DNA from: Chaetomium olivaceum
Lineage: Eukaryota; Ascomycota; Sordariomycetes; Sordariales; Chaetomiaceae
Direction of reading: 5' to 3'
DNA: 64,000 nt
NCBI GenBank assembly: GCA_039881045.1
Contig: JAYWVB010000006.1
Coordinates: forward strand, 496,001-560,000
Below, in pieces: positions 1 through 11,797 of the stretch. Every line of letters starts with the position of its first letter. The stretch's first letter is position 1. Under the pieces are notes generated by a model. It was not told where the DNA came from. It was given only the letters and a program-made list of their open reading frames with translations, and did not search any database. A program made the translations under genes and the position numbers.

Positions 1-1
1 G

Positions 2-628
2 AGGTTCAAGAAGGCCGGCGTGGACGTCGTACTGAATGCTAGCATACTCGGCATGGGCCTGTTGACGAGCCGGGGCATACCTGCGGATCCGCCTGGTAGT
101 AAGACGGATTCTCTGTTGGTTCACTGGCATCCCTCACCGCCGGAGCTGCGTGTGGCTTGTAGTAGGCTTGCGGAACTCTCGGCAGCGGCAGGCGAGCGTT
201 TGGAATCGGTGGCCATACGTTGGTCGATGGCCGAATGGGCGCGGATTGCGGCAGCGGCGGGCCTAGGGGTTGACATTGCAGCCCCGGGTGTCGGCTCCCA
301 GAAGGTTGGCGTTACTGTCTGTGGTGTGACGACTATTGCGGAACTGGAAGAGACGGTCGCAGAATGGCGTGGCGTTCTCTCCAGCCTTGCGCTTGGTGGG
401 AGCGATGGACTTTATGGTCCAGCACGTCAGGAGAAGGTGTTGAACCTCGTCCGGAACGAATTCTGGCCTGCGTTGCAATTATGGCTGGACTATGTTTGGG
501 ATAGCCCAGGACCTGGCTTCGTTAACACGAAGCAGGAAAGTGATCGGGGAATTACGCCTGATGACGGTATAATCACCGCGTTCGAGAAGGCGAAACAAGG
601 AACCCAATCGACGGCCAACGCCAGGTAG
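2..628 (+). CDS. Aldo/keto reductase, D-arabinose 1-dehydrogenase type, C-terminal part
   Basis: The reading frame is open from the first base of the window and ends at a TAG at 626-628, so the gene starts upstream. A GTG at 20 is only an internal Val codon. The protein contains VVLNASILGMGLLTSRG, then a helical region with RWSMAEW, a segment GVTVCGVTTIAELEETVAEW and a C-terminal tail. This is the second half of an AKR barrel, where the GV(T/D)xxxELEE segment near the cofactor site is conserved. Known relatives are fungal D-arabinose dehydrogenase (Ara2) and L-galactose dehydrogenase, cytosolic NAD(P)+ enzymes that oxidise D-arabinose to the lactone in erythroascorbate synthesis. The catalytic Asp/Tyr/Lys/His lie in the missing N-terminal half, so the substrate is inferred. 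Confidence 0.75.
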   Translation, partial: RFKKAGVDVVLNASILGMGLLTSRGIPADPPGSKTDSLLVHWHPSPPELRVACSRLAELSAAAGERLESVAIRWSMAEWARIAAAAGLGVDIAAPGVGSQKVGVTVCGVTTIAELEETVAEWRGVLSSLALGGSDGLYGPARQEKVLNLVRNEFWPALQLWLDYVWDSPGPGFVNTKQESDRGITPDDGIITAFEKAKQGTQSTANAR

Positions 629-1202
629 CACCGGCCATGGCTTATCACAGGAGGGCAGGGCAATAACCGCGCGGTAACCAGATCGCTATTCGATTTCTAA
701 AACATAATCAAGCAGTAATACCTCGAGCGCCAGTTGCTCCAAACTCCGTTCCATCTCCCATGTCGTGGCCTCAATTTCCCATCCTCACCTCATCGCACCT
801 GATACCCCCCACCCCCCCCCTCCTTTGTACGTACCGCTAATGTCTCGGAAAGGGAAATGCTGGACTTGAATTCCGGAAAGAAGAAAGACAGAAACAAAAA
901 AAAAAGCAAAGAAGAAGTGGGGTTGGGGTTGAAGGAAGAAGGAATGTAGCGGAGGACAAGACATCCACAGCTTTCTGGCACCAGAACCACAGGCATAACA
1001 TAATAGCCACCACAGTAGACCGCTCAATCTGGGTTTCCGTTGCTGAGATGCCCGAGCCGTCATGAAACCTTACGCCCGAACTGGTGTCTGCCTGGATCTC
1101 TTCGCGATTGCGAGAATGCTCCTTCCTCTTAAACCTCCGCCACAAGTAACTTTTCCCGTCCCCATGGCGAGAACAAGGGGATCAAATCAGACGGCGGCGC
1201 CG
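629..1202. other. Convergent 3' intergenic region
   Basis: This lies between the 3' end of the aldo/keto reductase (plus strand) and the 3' end of SIP5 (minus strand). It holds a C-rich tract near 805-822 and an A-rich tract near 893-905. I see no coding signal; the small ORFs here are low-complexity artefacts. Confidence 0.6.
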
Positions 1203-3929
1203 CTACTGGGTCGGCCGATGCATAGGTTCCATGGCAGCTTCGCAGCCGAGCTGCTTCAACTCATCGTTGGCGCTGGCCGTAGCAGGCGTGTCAGGTGTGA
1301 TGGTGACTGTCGGTGGTGACAACGAGTCCGACGCAACATGTGTGTCTTGTTGGCCACCCTCATGTTGTGCATTTGCGACCCCCTTGACGTTGTTCTCCAT
1401 CCCGGTGTCTACTGACAGACCACCCGTGGCCTCGGCCTGTGGTTTTACATCGGTCTGGTCACTAGCCGTATCGGTTTTGATGATTTCTGTTTCGCCGGGA
1501 TCGGCGCTGTCTTGCGACCCAGCCTCCCCGGACTCCCTAGCCCTCCTCTCGGCCTCGATCAGACTGAGACGCCTGCCTGCGTTCTCCCCGTCAAGGCTGA
1601 CGCCGACTACCTGTGCCAAGCTCCTGAAGTTGAACATGGGTTCTGTGCTAGCGCAAGGATCTCGGTCTCGGTCTGCGTCACCCCCATCCTCGCTGGCGCC
1701 AGATCGGCTCCCTAGACTAAGGCCACTACCGTGAGGACCTTGAAGGTGGCTAGGGGATGTATAGCTGCCGTGCTGGCTATCAAGGATTGATGACGAGACC
1801 GATGAGGCATTGCTCATCTGCCCGGAGGTGGGACGGACCGGCAGGGAGATGGGGAACCGGACGTGGGCTTGATGTACTCGCCGAGCCTCCTGCCACCGCC
1901 GGATCGCTAGCGGCTGCAGGAGCGCCTTCCGCATCAGTAGAAACCGCACGGTCGACACCCTTCCCTTTCTCCTTGGGGTTCGCTTCGGGGGATTCGGCCG
2001 TGGCTATGGCACTGGCAACACTAGCCTCGATTCGGAGATTGCTGGCAGCACTATTGCCTCGTTTCCTCCCAAAACCCAAGCCGGGGAGACTAAGGGTACT
2101 CCCGCTGGCTGAGCTCTGACCGCTACGGCCACTGGCACCCTCGTAAGGCCCAGTTTGCTTTGCAGCCGCCTTGGCCGCTTTGCGTTCCTCCTTCTCACGC
2201 TTCTTAGCCTCTTTCCGCTCCTCCTTCGATACCTTGCGTTTGCGCTCCTCCTCAGCGGCGAGCGATAAGCGAACAGCCTCTGCGAGCATCATCTCTTCGA
2301 GGTCCTCAAGACGATCCCGGTTGTTACCACCACCAGGCCGGCCGCGCCCGGGCTCGAGGCCACTCTGTGAGGGGGTTCCGGATCCACTATCCCCGTTCTC
2401 GCCCTCACCGTGGTTGACTCCGCCAGGGGAAGGGAGTGCAGATCCCGGCCCACCATTGTTTCTTCGCCCGAACCGGCTGCGAAATGCCCGGTTCTCGGAG
2501 CCGCTCACAAGGAATGCTGCAGTGTGCAGCGCCGTCGCAGCAGCGGCTCTCCTTGCTAGATGAGCCCGCGCTGCTTGTAACTTCGTCGCCCACTCCGGCC
2601 GAATCCGATCCGTGAGGATAACGCTCGGGCTACTGGCGGATACAGACTGGTTCCGCCGTCGACCGGTGCCAGTGCCGGGAGATGCGTTGGTCGGGGAGAG
2701 GGTAGCTGAGTTTATGGAACTGTTCGAGGACATGGCCGCGTTCGCGGAACCTACAGCTGTTAGGGATATGCTGTACGATAAGCCCCGTCGGAAAGGTGGC
2801 GGCTCGTAGGTAACGCCGAAATCGGGCTGAGTGCAGTACGGGCAACATGCGGGCTCCGATACTAAGAGTCCTGCAGTTTCCTCAGGATTGTGATTCGGGT
2901 CGTTCTCGTTGTGACCCTCTGGGAAGTGTGGATCTGGCCGCTTGATTTGGACAAAGCACTCGCTGCATATCGGCTGGTCGCAGCACCGCGTGTGGTTTAG
3001 GTACGGCGGATAGGTCAAGAAACAAATGGGGCATTCGGTGGCGTCTTTGTACAGAAAGACCTCGATGGGCTGCCCGTTGACAAAGGGGTCATGTGGTAGA
3101 TTGATTTCGCGGGGGATGAGCTCGGTGCTGGAACCGTTTCGTGATCCCCCGCCACCTAAAACGGCGGCGATAGCCTTACCGCGCGGCTTGAATGGAGAGT
3201 TTGCTCTTGGGGCTTGGCCTGAAACAGGCGATGGCAGTGCCGAGGCTGGATTCGATGCGGTGTGTTCCGAGGCAGTCGATGGCGAGCGGCCACTGATCGG
3301 TATTGTCAGGCTGTCCAGGTTTGAAGAGGGCCCCGTGCGGGGATTCGTTGGTAGAGGTCGTGGGATGAGCTCCTCAGGAGGAATTTGGTCGGCGGGTGGA
3401 ATGGGCAAGCCCCGCGCGGCAGCGATGATTTGTGGCTCGGTCCACTGGTCGTTGAAGTCGTTCAACCCTCGCCAGAAAGGGGCCACCTTCCGTTCAATCT
3501 GGAGAGAGAAGAGGTGAGTATGGCACAGGCCTAAACAGGATGATGGAGACCACTCACTTGAAGTTGCCGGACAATGGGCTTGTTGAAGTCCTCAGGGCTC
3601 GTGTAAGTTCCCATCGTAACCAGGTAACCCCCATCGACGTGCTCTTCCTTCATGCTGCGCTCTCTCTCTGCAATTCTCGCAACACGCTCCCTCTCCAGCC
3701 TCCGTGCCTCCCGTTCTTGTTTGGTCTCGCGGCGTTCGTAGGGTGGTTCGGATTGGGAGCCCGAGGCTCCAGACCCCAGTCCTAGGATTCCTCCCAGATC
3801 TCCGCGACTGACTCGATTCCTCCGGTTCGATACTCTGTCGGATTGTAAGGAAGCACTACCGGGATCGCCATGTTGGATGCGACTGCTGCCATCGCCGGCG
3901 CGCGATTCTTTTGTGTTCGAATTCCCCAT
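1203..3929 (-). CDS. sip5: SIP5-like Snf1-interacting protein (apparent 1-nt frameshift)
   Basis: Two exons, 3929-3558 and 3498-1203, are joined by a 59-nt GTGAGT...CAG intron in phase 0. The start is the ATG of MGNSNTKES at 3929, an N-myristoylation-like N terminus typical of the family. Residues near 100-125 carry the conserved YLVTMGTYTSPEDF block; then comes a RING-like zinc region with ECPICFLTYP, CCDQPICSECF and CCPYC. The middle is low-complexity and ends in a basic/charged coiled-coil stretch. The conserved C-terminal block MSNASSVSSS...EPMFNFRSLAQVVG is in another frame. Removing one base of the CCC run at 1821-1823 restores it and gives 888 codons. In yeast Sip5 binds Snf1 and Reg1-Glc7, linking it to glucose signalling; the role here is inferred by homology. 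A sequencing indel is more likely than a real break. Confidence 0.85.
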
Positions 3930-6185
3930 GGCCGCGATAGGATACCCCTCAATGTACCACCGTATTCGCAATCGTCGTCGATCGAGGGGAATCGGCGAGA
4001 CGGGGTCCTGCGACGCGGACCAAAATTTCGAGGCTTGGTACGCAAACGGTCGAGATAGTTTAGGCGATCGACTATCTGGATCTTGGGGGAAATCGGTGAC
4101 GTAAATAGGTCGGGCGAGGTGGGATGGGGAGATCAACGAGGGACCTGCACAGGGTTTACAAGATGAATGAAGTGAGGGCGGCGAGCCTAGGCACGGATAG
4201 CTGATGGGAAGGTCGATCCTTTCATTTATTCTCGGCTCTGCCGGTATATCCACGAAACAAGGGAGTGTCTGCGACCTCAGTGGTAGTGGGTGCGGTGTTG
4301 TCAACTGAGTTACTTGTTCACGGGTAGGTATGAACAAGGTCCAGGTCGCGGCAGGCCCAGCTGTCGCGTTGCAGCGATGCAGTGGTGCAGCAGTGACCGG
4401 ATATAGCGGGAGGTTGGCAGAAGGTGGGATTCAGCGGGGTTTGGCGGCATGACACATCGTCACGCCATGCAGTTAATCTGCTTGCCTTGCGCAACAGGTT
4501 CGATTCAGACGGGACGACGATGGCTTCGAGGGTTGAATGCGGCAACCGAAGAGCGAGCGACAATGTGCACCAAGGATGGCAAGAGAGATGCTTTCGAGAT
4601 AGCAAAGGGCGGCTGCCTGCCAAGGAGCAATCCCAAGCCAAGCACGCCCGATTGCCGCCAACCGAGCTCCCGTTGTTTGATCGTTAATGCGGGGCAGGCT
4701 CGAGACAGGCATTGGTGTAGCCGCCCGAGCCGCCCCGGTAGAGAGATGTTCAATCCCATGTGCGGCGCCATGGATGGAAGTTGCCCCCGCTCGCTCCACT
4801 TTTCTTCCAGTCAAAAACATCAAATTTGCTGCCATCTTTCCGAGACATAGCCGGGTTGTGGCCACGCTTCGTGGGATTCGAAACCGTTTGAAGGCCACGG
4901 GGAGTTGACGATCAACATGGTTGATCATGTTCAACGCCCAGCAGGCTTCTGTAATCTGTATCAAATATAGGTATGTAGGGAACGGCGGAGACCATCCAAG
5001 TCAGAGCACCGACCACCACCGAGTTCACGCGATATGTACATGTACAATATGGAGACTGTCTTCTTTAAGTACGGAGGGGAAACAACTTCTCATAGTCTCC
5101 GCAGGGTTTGATCTGTTCTCGTATGTACGTAACAAGCTTTCGTCCTTCGGCGCCAGTTCTCCAGACCAGCATTACCATCACCATAATCACGGACAAGTTC
5201 GGCATTCGGGTTTCGCAAGCTACATGTAGACCTCGCATTCCGCGGAGAACATACAATTGCCGCTATGAGACATCCCGAGGGCGCCGTGGCTGATTAGTAT
5301 TGCCAACACAAAGGCCGAGTTTGGCCTTCTTAGGCCGGACCTTGTCTACTCCTATTTAGTTGTGTGTGTAAGACAAGGACCGGTAGGACCGGTACTTCTG
5401 GTCGTTTGCATGCTTGAGCCAAAGTAATGATACCGGTTATATTAAGCTAAAGCTTGACAGTAGTCATGATATATTCATGAGAGTGTCCAGACCATCACTG
5501 CCATGAGATATGAAGTGTGCGTGGGCACAAAACTTTATGGCTGAAAACTGCTTGTGTGTGAAGGCACCACTTTTCAAGACAAATGCAGCCGACAGCAACG
5601 ATGCTATCATCATAAACGGTGTTTGTGTGCTGCAAGCGGAAGAAAAGGCGTAAAAGGCGATTCGGCTAGGGAGGCAAGGTACCTAGGTTGATAACGGCCC
5701 TAACCGAACAAAGTACCTACTCTGTACGGGTTGGGACAGTGAATGGTGTCTGATATGGAATAAGAGAGGGGCACAACTCCCAAGTCCCAAGTGGCGCATT
5801 AACTACCTCAAAGCTTTCTCACAGACATTCAGACTGCAGCTCTGTCTTGGGTTCCTTCAGATGTACTCATCCATGCGCAATTTAGTGATTCCTTTTGTGG
5901 AGATCCCCGCCACTTGTCCTAATGCTTCTGGGAACGCACGGAGCGAGAAGGTCCCAAAACGATTACAAACGACGAATTCCAGAGACAGGTATTATCCACA
6001 CTTCCAACATTGAAATCCGTATATGAGCCTTGAATCCAACAAGCCACGGCCTACTTGGGTAAGGTATGTGGCACAGACTGAAACAACTCCAGATGCTAAA
6101 CGCAGGTCCACCCATACAATACGCAGCCGCTGAATACCGTAGTGGGAAAATGTGCCAGGCAAGTATGATACTTGGCCTTCCAGGA
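3930..6185. other. Gene-free region upstream of SIP5
   Basis: It contains the SIP5 promoter and 5' leader (upstream of 3929) and about 2 kb of sequence in which I cannot support a gene. ORFs of up to 163 codons occur on both strands but overlap each other, have no recognisable domains and no splice logic. From about 5300 the sequence becomes more A+T-rich, approaching the mobile element. Confidence 0.5.
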
Positions 6186-6210
6186 ATGCAATCTATCGTT
6201 GTCTTGTCAA

Positions 6211-6265
6211 GTATCATTCCCAGAGCAACTAGCATACCTCGAGCAACTACCATTCCCGGCGTTCC
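6211..6265. repeat. Left inverted repeat of the 5.6-kb element
   Basis: It holds two diverged units, GAGCAACTAGCATACC and GAGCAACTACCATTCC. Their reverse complements match the tandem units at 11730-11797. Confidence 0.6.
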
Positions 6266-6337
6266 GCTCTCTGATTGGTGGTTATTTATGGGTCCTTGCC
6301 CCATCCGACAGATTGATCAGGACTCGTGGCAATGGGA

Positions 6338-6402
6338 CTGCCACTGCAACCACTGTAAGCCACGGTAGGCCACTGTAGGTAAGCCACTGTAAGCCACTGT
6401 CT
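6338..6402. repeat. Subterminal GCCACTG repeats
   Basis: The motif CCACTG(T/C) occurs about six times in 65 bp, often as GTAAGCCACTGT. The inverse motif (CAGTGGCT) appears near 11630. Subterminal repeats of this kind are usual transposase binding sites in CACTA-like elements; the function here is inferred. Confidence 0.5.
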
Positions 6403-6573
6403 GGTGTACGCCTCGCCCAATTTACAAAAGCACAACGCTAGACAAGATGAAATCAAGGACTAAACCAGGTTTTTTATTTTCTTTTGGCCACATAATCCAT
6501 TCTTGAATACACACTATATACTACCACTAGCAACGATTGAATACGGCCGTACAAGGGTAAAACCGGTTGGAGG

Positions 6574-8698
6574 TCACAAGTTAGAGTATCCTTCTGGCTC
6601 TTGGTCATCCACCCGGGTGTTACGTCCAAGCCTGGCTCTCTGCTGCTGCTTTCCAGGCCGAGACATGGGTTTGCCAGAATCCCCGCCACCCGCACGTTTG
6701 CCCCGGGGGGCCAGAGTACCACTATGTCTAGCTGTGACTCCGCGAGTATTAGTGTGAGCTTCCTGCGTGTTGCTGTCAGCTTCCAGAGCACGCTGAGACT
6801 TCCTGCGGTTGCGGTTCGAAGCGCGGGTAACTGGAGTAGCTTGGGCGGTTGTTGTGGTAAAGTCGCCTGCGCTAAACCCCGTCAGAGATGTTTTCGCTGC
6901 CGGGGTGGCCTCTGTCGTCGGAGCGTTGACAGTTGCACCGGGTGTTGTGCACTGCCGAGTCTGTTGCTGCACCACCGACCGGCTGTGGACGCTGCCTGTA
7001 TCGGATGTGGGGATGATGGGCACCTGGATCCTGGATTGCGGGAGATGAACTGATCCGGTAGCCAAGCCAGGCCGCGTAGGTGGCGGCGATGACATCCTCT
7101 GCGATGTTGTTCTGGTGATGCGATGTTGTTCTGGTGATGCCCTGGAAGTTCGATGGGGTTGTTCCGGTGGGTTGGCTGACACTAGGCCCGGCCAAAACAC
7201 CGTGTGCCGCTGGCCATCGACGGCGGCGACATTGTGCGGCGGATATTTGATGCTGGCAGCTCGCAACAACGGCTGGTCATCTTCGTCATAACCAGGTGAT
7301 GTGCAAGCCCCTTCATCTATAAGTTCACCGTGCTGCTGATTGTCCCTAAAGATGTCTTCATCACCATCCACGAACATGGAGTCATCATGATCATGCTGCT
7401 CGTCATCAGAAATGATGATCTGCTTCCCCTGAGTGTCAATACTAGGGGGGCCGTCGTCAGCCCGAGGATGACCATGGAATGTAGGCTGAGGTTTAGCCGT
7501 GTCCTTCGTCTTAGGGGTAGACATCGCATATGGCATGCCGAAAAGGCCAGTTGTGTCTGTCATAGCAGGGCGCTGGATCTGATGACGAGGAGGACGCTGT
7601 GTTGTCTTGCGACGCGGTGAATCTCGAGGATAAGGGGGCTCGTCACTCTCAGAGCCAGGGGGGGACGAGTTGGAGATGATATGCTGGTTGAGTAACTCTG
7701 AGTGGACAATGACCAGGTCTTCATTCGGCTCTTGTAGACTATCGCCGGCGGGGAGCCACGTGAAATGACCAAGCTCAATGTCCTTGAAGTTCTCGAAGGC
7801 TGCAAGGCTGTCAAAGACCCTGTCGCAGATGCGTCGCTGTGTGTCGTCGCGCTTTCAGCCGGTCATGATCGTCGGGCGCCACTGTCGACCTTCATTCATA
7901 ATCTCCTCTGAGACAACCACAAAAGCAATTTCCTTCATCATAGTCGCAAACATGATCCTCAGGTAGTAGAAGGGCTTCTTTTGTCGCTTGTCAAAGGTGT
8001 TCTCCCAGTCGATGATTGGTGCCCATTGCTTGAATACGACCCTAAAGAGTGTCGCATCAATACGGCTGTAAATCCATCTCTTGGTGTGCTCGAGATCGTC
8101 TTTGTGGAAGTCCTGGTACCCTTCGCCATACTGCCAGGCGTCGATGTAAATCCGGGGGTCCAGGCGGAAGTCCGTCTTACCGAAATCATTGAGCCATGTC
8201 CGTGCAAGGCTGTACATTTGCTGGAACAGAAGCCGGTGTTTGAGGTTGGCGGATATCCGCTGCGCATAACCGTAAAGGTCCGAAAAGGTCCTTGATGTAT
8301 TGCTGATGCCCGGGCATGCATCGGCGACGATGCGACCAAGTGGCTTGGTACTGCAGAAGACGAACAACACCTGCCGGACTTTTCGGCAGCGCTGCGGATT
8401 GTCGAGCCTCCTCGAGTCTTCCTCGATGATGCAGTGCTGGGCTGGGTGCCTGAAGCATTGTGGGTTATGGTTGGAGTCGCGGCAACGACCGGCTCGGCAT
8501 GTGCGGCCGGCCGCATCGCTTGGGTCGCCCTCGCCGGGATAGGTTCCGGTTCTTAAGGAAAGTCAACTTGGGAGCAGTTATATGACATGTATGCCGCCGC
8601 ACATTACCTTGAGGGTGGCCGCTTCCTGCCGCACCCTTCGTAAGTCGGGAGGGTCGTGGTGGGCCAGGTTGCTTGTGATGTTTGCTAGGATCAGTCAT
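6574..8698 (-). pseudogene. Mobile-element gene of unknown family, disrupted
   Basis: A long minus-strand reading frame runs from about 8500 to 6574. It starts with a possible zinc-binding stretch (CRAGRC...C...HC), continues with RQVLFVFCSTKPLGRIVADACPG, and has a compact conserved-looking core around IYIDAWQYGEGYQDFHKDD and RIDATLFRVVFKQWAPIIDWE. It ends in a long disordered Ser/Pro/Thr-rich tail. The core and the downstream part (VFDSLAAFENFKDIELGHFTW) are in the same frame but separated by a TGA at 7855-7857. The first exon probably starts at the ATG at 8698 (MTDPSKHHKQ) and is followed by a possible GTAATG intron whose acceptor does not restore the frame. A direct 19-bp duplication lies in the tail. 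I do not recognise the family. Its position inside the inverted repeats suggests an element-encoded accessory or DNA-binding protein. Confidence 0.5.
7101..7138. repeat. 19-bp tandem duplication
   Basis: GCGATGTTGTTCTGGTGAT is present twice, head to tail. Because 19 is not a multiple of 3, the duplication shifts the reading frame of the element's minus-strand gene between copies. Confidence 0.8.
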
Positions 8699-9422
8699 GT
8701 TCGCTGTCGTCTTGGGCAAAAAAAAGCCGCTTAGATTGTTGAGACGGCTAGCACCGTCTGTTAATTCAGTGTTGATGGCGCGATCTGCGGTTGTGGTGAG
8801 TGGCGTAGAAGTGAATGGCCTCGGATGAATAAAAGACAGAGTTAGGTGCATCGCATTCAGCACTGGCAACAAATCAAGTCCATCAAACAAACAAATCCAT
8901 CAAATCAAATCGTGGTTCAAAATGGTCAAACAAGTTGGATTTGATTTGATACCAGCGCTGATATTATTTGACTAAAGTGGCACTGTTTGGCGGTTTGCGC
9001 GGCTTCTCATAGTCATGTGGTGGTGTTGGAAGTGGTGGCATTCGAAATACGGAAGCTCGGTTGCCGGTGCTACTGTTTGAGGGTATCCAGGGGCTGGACA
9101 ACGAGCTATTCAAAAGGGTTAGGGCGATGGCCACCACCGAAGAACAGAAAGAAACAACCTTCAATTGATGATTTCTGGGCTGCTCGAAGCATCTCCAACC
9201 CACTGTTGTAAGCGCCCATCATCCGTCTGATAACCGTGGAATTGTGGCTGTTAATAGTTTCCAACAGGAGGGAAGGAAGGAACGGCCTCCTCTGTGAGAA
9301 TTTTTCTGGCAACAACTCCTCGCCCACTCACGAGTCCTTCGATTTCCTCCCTCTAATACCCTCCCACATCAAATTTTCTTTACAACACCATCCACACCAT
9401 CGGGATCATTGACAGCGCAAAT

Positions 9423-10630
9423 ATGGCCGACCAACCGAAGGGTCTAAAGTCGCGCCGACTTCGCAGCACAGCACGTAAGCAGCATCTATCGGCGCAGAAC
9501 CCGGGGCCTCAATTTAGAGACAACCACATGGGGCTGAGCCAGTCATCGATTGAAACCTCTGCTTTTCCCGAAGGGTTCGGCGACACAATTATGAACGACA
9601 ACGAGGGCGATATCTATTCCGCGAATCCACGAATCCCGGAAATCCACCCCGACGTGCCGATCCATGGTATTGAAGGTGCCAATGATATTAGCGACACTGA
9701 TTTTGACGATGACGGTCTTCATTGCGAGTCTGACACCGACTCCGAGACTGAAGGTGAGTTATCCTGTAACCAGTCCTATGGGTAACAGCGCTGATCCTAG
9801 CTCTAGCCATTGTTGATATGGACGCACTCAAAGCTGGCGACACTGAAGATGCAGCGGCACATATTCTTCGGTCTGCACTCCATATGAGCGATGTTCTTGG
9901 AGCCGGCGAATACGAAGAGTGCATCTGGGTTGGAGGGGCTCAGCCAACTGAGAATCTTCCGTTCGACGATGAAGGAATACCACACGAGGAAGATGACCGA
10001 GAGTCTACCAGCCAACACGGTTCACCGATGCTATATACCGACATCGAAGACACATCGGTTTTGGTTCCGATACGCCAGAATAAGTCAATCGAGACATCCA
10101 GCTTTGAGAAGGCTCTTGCGACCTTTGCCGATTTGACTGGTCTAAGCCGTCAAGATTGGGCATCCCTTCGGGAGGTGCTTTTCCTGATCCGCGGCAAAGA
10201 CGGCAGTGTCCCTTCAATGATACAGAGCCTCCCGAAACAGCTCTCAACACTTCGAGACCGTATGCGCCGCCGGATGCCGATGATGAATATGCGCGAGGCA
10301 GACATCCCTCTGAATATCTTGAAGTTACCGACAATGCCAGCTAGTTTGAAGCCTGAGGAACGTCACAAGGTTGAGATAGCACGGGCTCAAGCAGAAAGCA
10401 GAAGTGCAGCACTCACCGCTACTAGAGCAGCGACCAGAATCTCTCGCGATAAAGGCAGGCACAACACCGAGGCACGAGACGCGGCAGTAGCAGCAGAGAA
10501 AGCTAAGAGTCAGTTGGAGAGCCTCCGACAAACACATGGAAATCGACCAGTCCGCAGACAGCAATCATCTCAGACCGGCTGCGATCAATCGTATCCCAAC
10601 AAAAAGTGTTGTCGCAACCCACCCAATTAA
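9423..10630 (+). CDS. Mobile-element-encoded protein, Plavaka-like N-terminal region
   Basis: Two exons, 9423-9753 and 9801-10630, are joined by a 47-nt GTGAGT...TAG intron that keeps the frame (ACT GAA G / CT CTA GCC) and gives 386 codons. The N terminus is acidic and low-complexity. Residues about 210-300 contain LTGLSRQDWASLREVLFLI, then LPKQLSTLRDRMRRRMPMM and MREADIPLNILKLPTMPASL, followed by an Ala/Arg-rich coiled coil. That order (a GLxxxxWxxLxE helix, then LPxxLxTLxxRxxxxLPxxxxxxxxIPL) recalls the N-terminal region of fungal Plavaka-like transposon proteins; this is from memory, not a search. No transposase catalytic core follows. It may be a truncated, non-autonomous copy. The reading frame itself is well supported by the intron. 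Confidence 0.5.
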
Positions 10631-10869
10631 TGATGGCAATAGAATCCCGACTCGCTCCGGGGACCTCAACACGACATCGACTTGGCGTGGTCATCTCCGA
10701 CTGGCATACCAGTATGACTACGGCAAACCTGCACAATATCCATCTCTGTTCGAGAACCGGCCAATCCAGTGGTCACGGAAGTTCGGATTCACCGACAGGT
10801 GCGTACCAGACCACCAGGTCCATACCCCTGAGTCCCCACCCCTCCCCCTTTCCCACCACCGGGACACGT

Positions 10870-11326
10870 GAGCCTGGCTCGCCTCGTCAGATTCCCCCAG
10901 ACGGCCGGCGTGCTTGTCAGCACAGGTTCCCGGAAGGGACATTGACTCCTGAGTGGCAAATAGAGGCTGGACGGCTTAGCGGTGTGCCCAGGCTAATGTT
11001 TCGTTCATACGGGCAGGAAGTCGAACGACCGCTTCACGTTCAGGACTGGCGACTTTGTACGATTCAAGCGCGACAACCAGAATCTTTTCGGGCGTGTGGA
11101 CCATATCTTCGTCCTCGACAACGACAAGGACAGACACATCTTCACAGTACTAACACTGATCAAGCGTACAAAGACTCGACATAAGCTCCTGGACTTGGAG
11201 ATAATGGAGGAGACGGAAGATGCTGTAGTGGTTGGGGTGCCTGCCATTCGCCCTGTGCGTCTCTACATGGTACCGGTCAGGGGCGTTGGCATCATCTGGG
11301 TGAACTGGGACGTACATGCGTTGTGA
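10870..11326 (+). pseudogene. Remnant of the element protein's C-terminal region
   Basis: Two overlapping frames carry matching pieces. The first has FPEGTLTPEWQIEAGRLSGVP. The second, from about 11020, has FTFRTGDFVRFKRD, then GRVDHIFVLDNDKDRHIFTV and RPVRLYMVPVRG, and ends IIWVNWDVHAL with TGA at 11324-11326. GDFVRF...RVDHIF resembles the small beta domain found C-terminal to the catalytic core in Plavaka-like proteins (recollection). The catalytic segment expected between 10630 and this point is absent, and a frame change separates the two pieces. Confidence 0.4.
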
Positions 11327-11729
11327 GAGCGCGCGATGTAAGTTTCCCGTTTTTACCTCCCCTAATGACGCCTGTGTCAGGTAACGAACCGGTTGGGGTA
11401 GACGACAAAGATAACCTGGAAAGTGGTGTCGCGCTCCCTCTTCGGCTAACCAGCAGGCCGACAGCGCTTCTGTTCAACCAAACCAACCCGCGACCAGGCA
11501 GTTAGCAGCGGGGCCAAGAGGACTTACATGACGTGTGGACCCGCTGGGGATGGATGCACGCGAATCCCGTATTATTGAGGGGGTGTTGGGAATCTTTATG
11601 TAGGTAGGGAAACAGACGCTAAATACAGCAGTGGCTCAAAATACAATAACAGGGTGCAATGGGGGTGCACAGGAGGGTGCAGCGGAGGGTGTGGCAGGCT
11701 AGGCGCTGGAGCGAGGCTGCGAGCGGCGT

Positions 11730-11797
11730 GGGAATGCTAGTTGCATTGGGTATGCTAGTTGCATTGGGTATGCTAATTATGCGGGGTATGCTAGTTG
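11730..11797. repeat. Right inverted repeat of the 5.6-kb element (tandem units)
   Basis: There are four diverged tandem units with the core TATGCTAGTTGCATTGGG (the third copy reads TATGCTAATTATGCGGGG). Their reverse complement matches 6211-6265. Confidence 0.65.

Noticed and set aside
1818..1860. A 40-nt intron to explain the SIP5 frame change
   Set aside because: A GTTCCC...CAG intron would restore the frame, but it is very short, has a weak donor and no branch site, and would delete the conserved-looking PSHLR. A one-base indel fits better.
4490..4520. GGTTCGATTC resembling a tRNA B box
   Set aside because: No acceptor stem, anticodon arm or matching A box at the right distance could be found.
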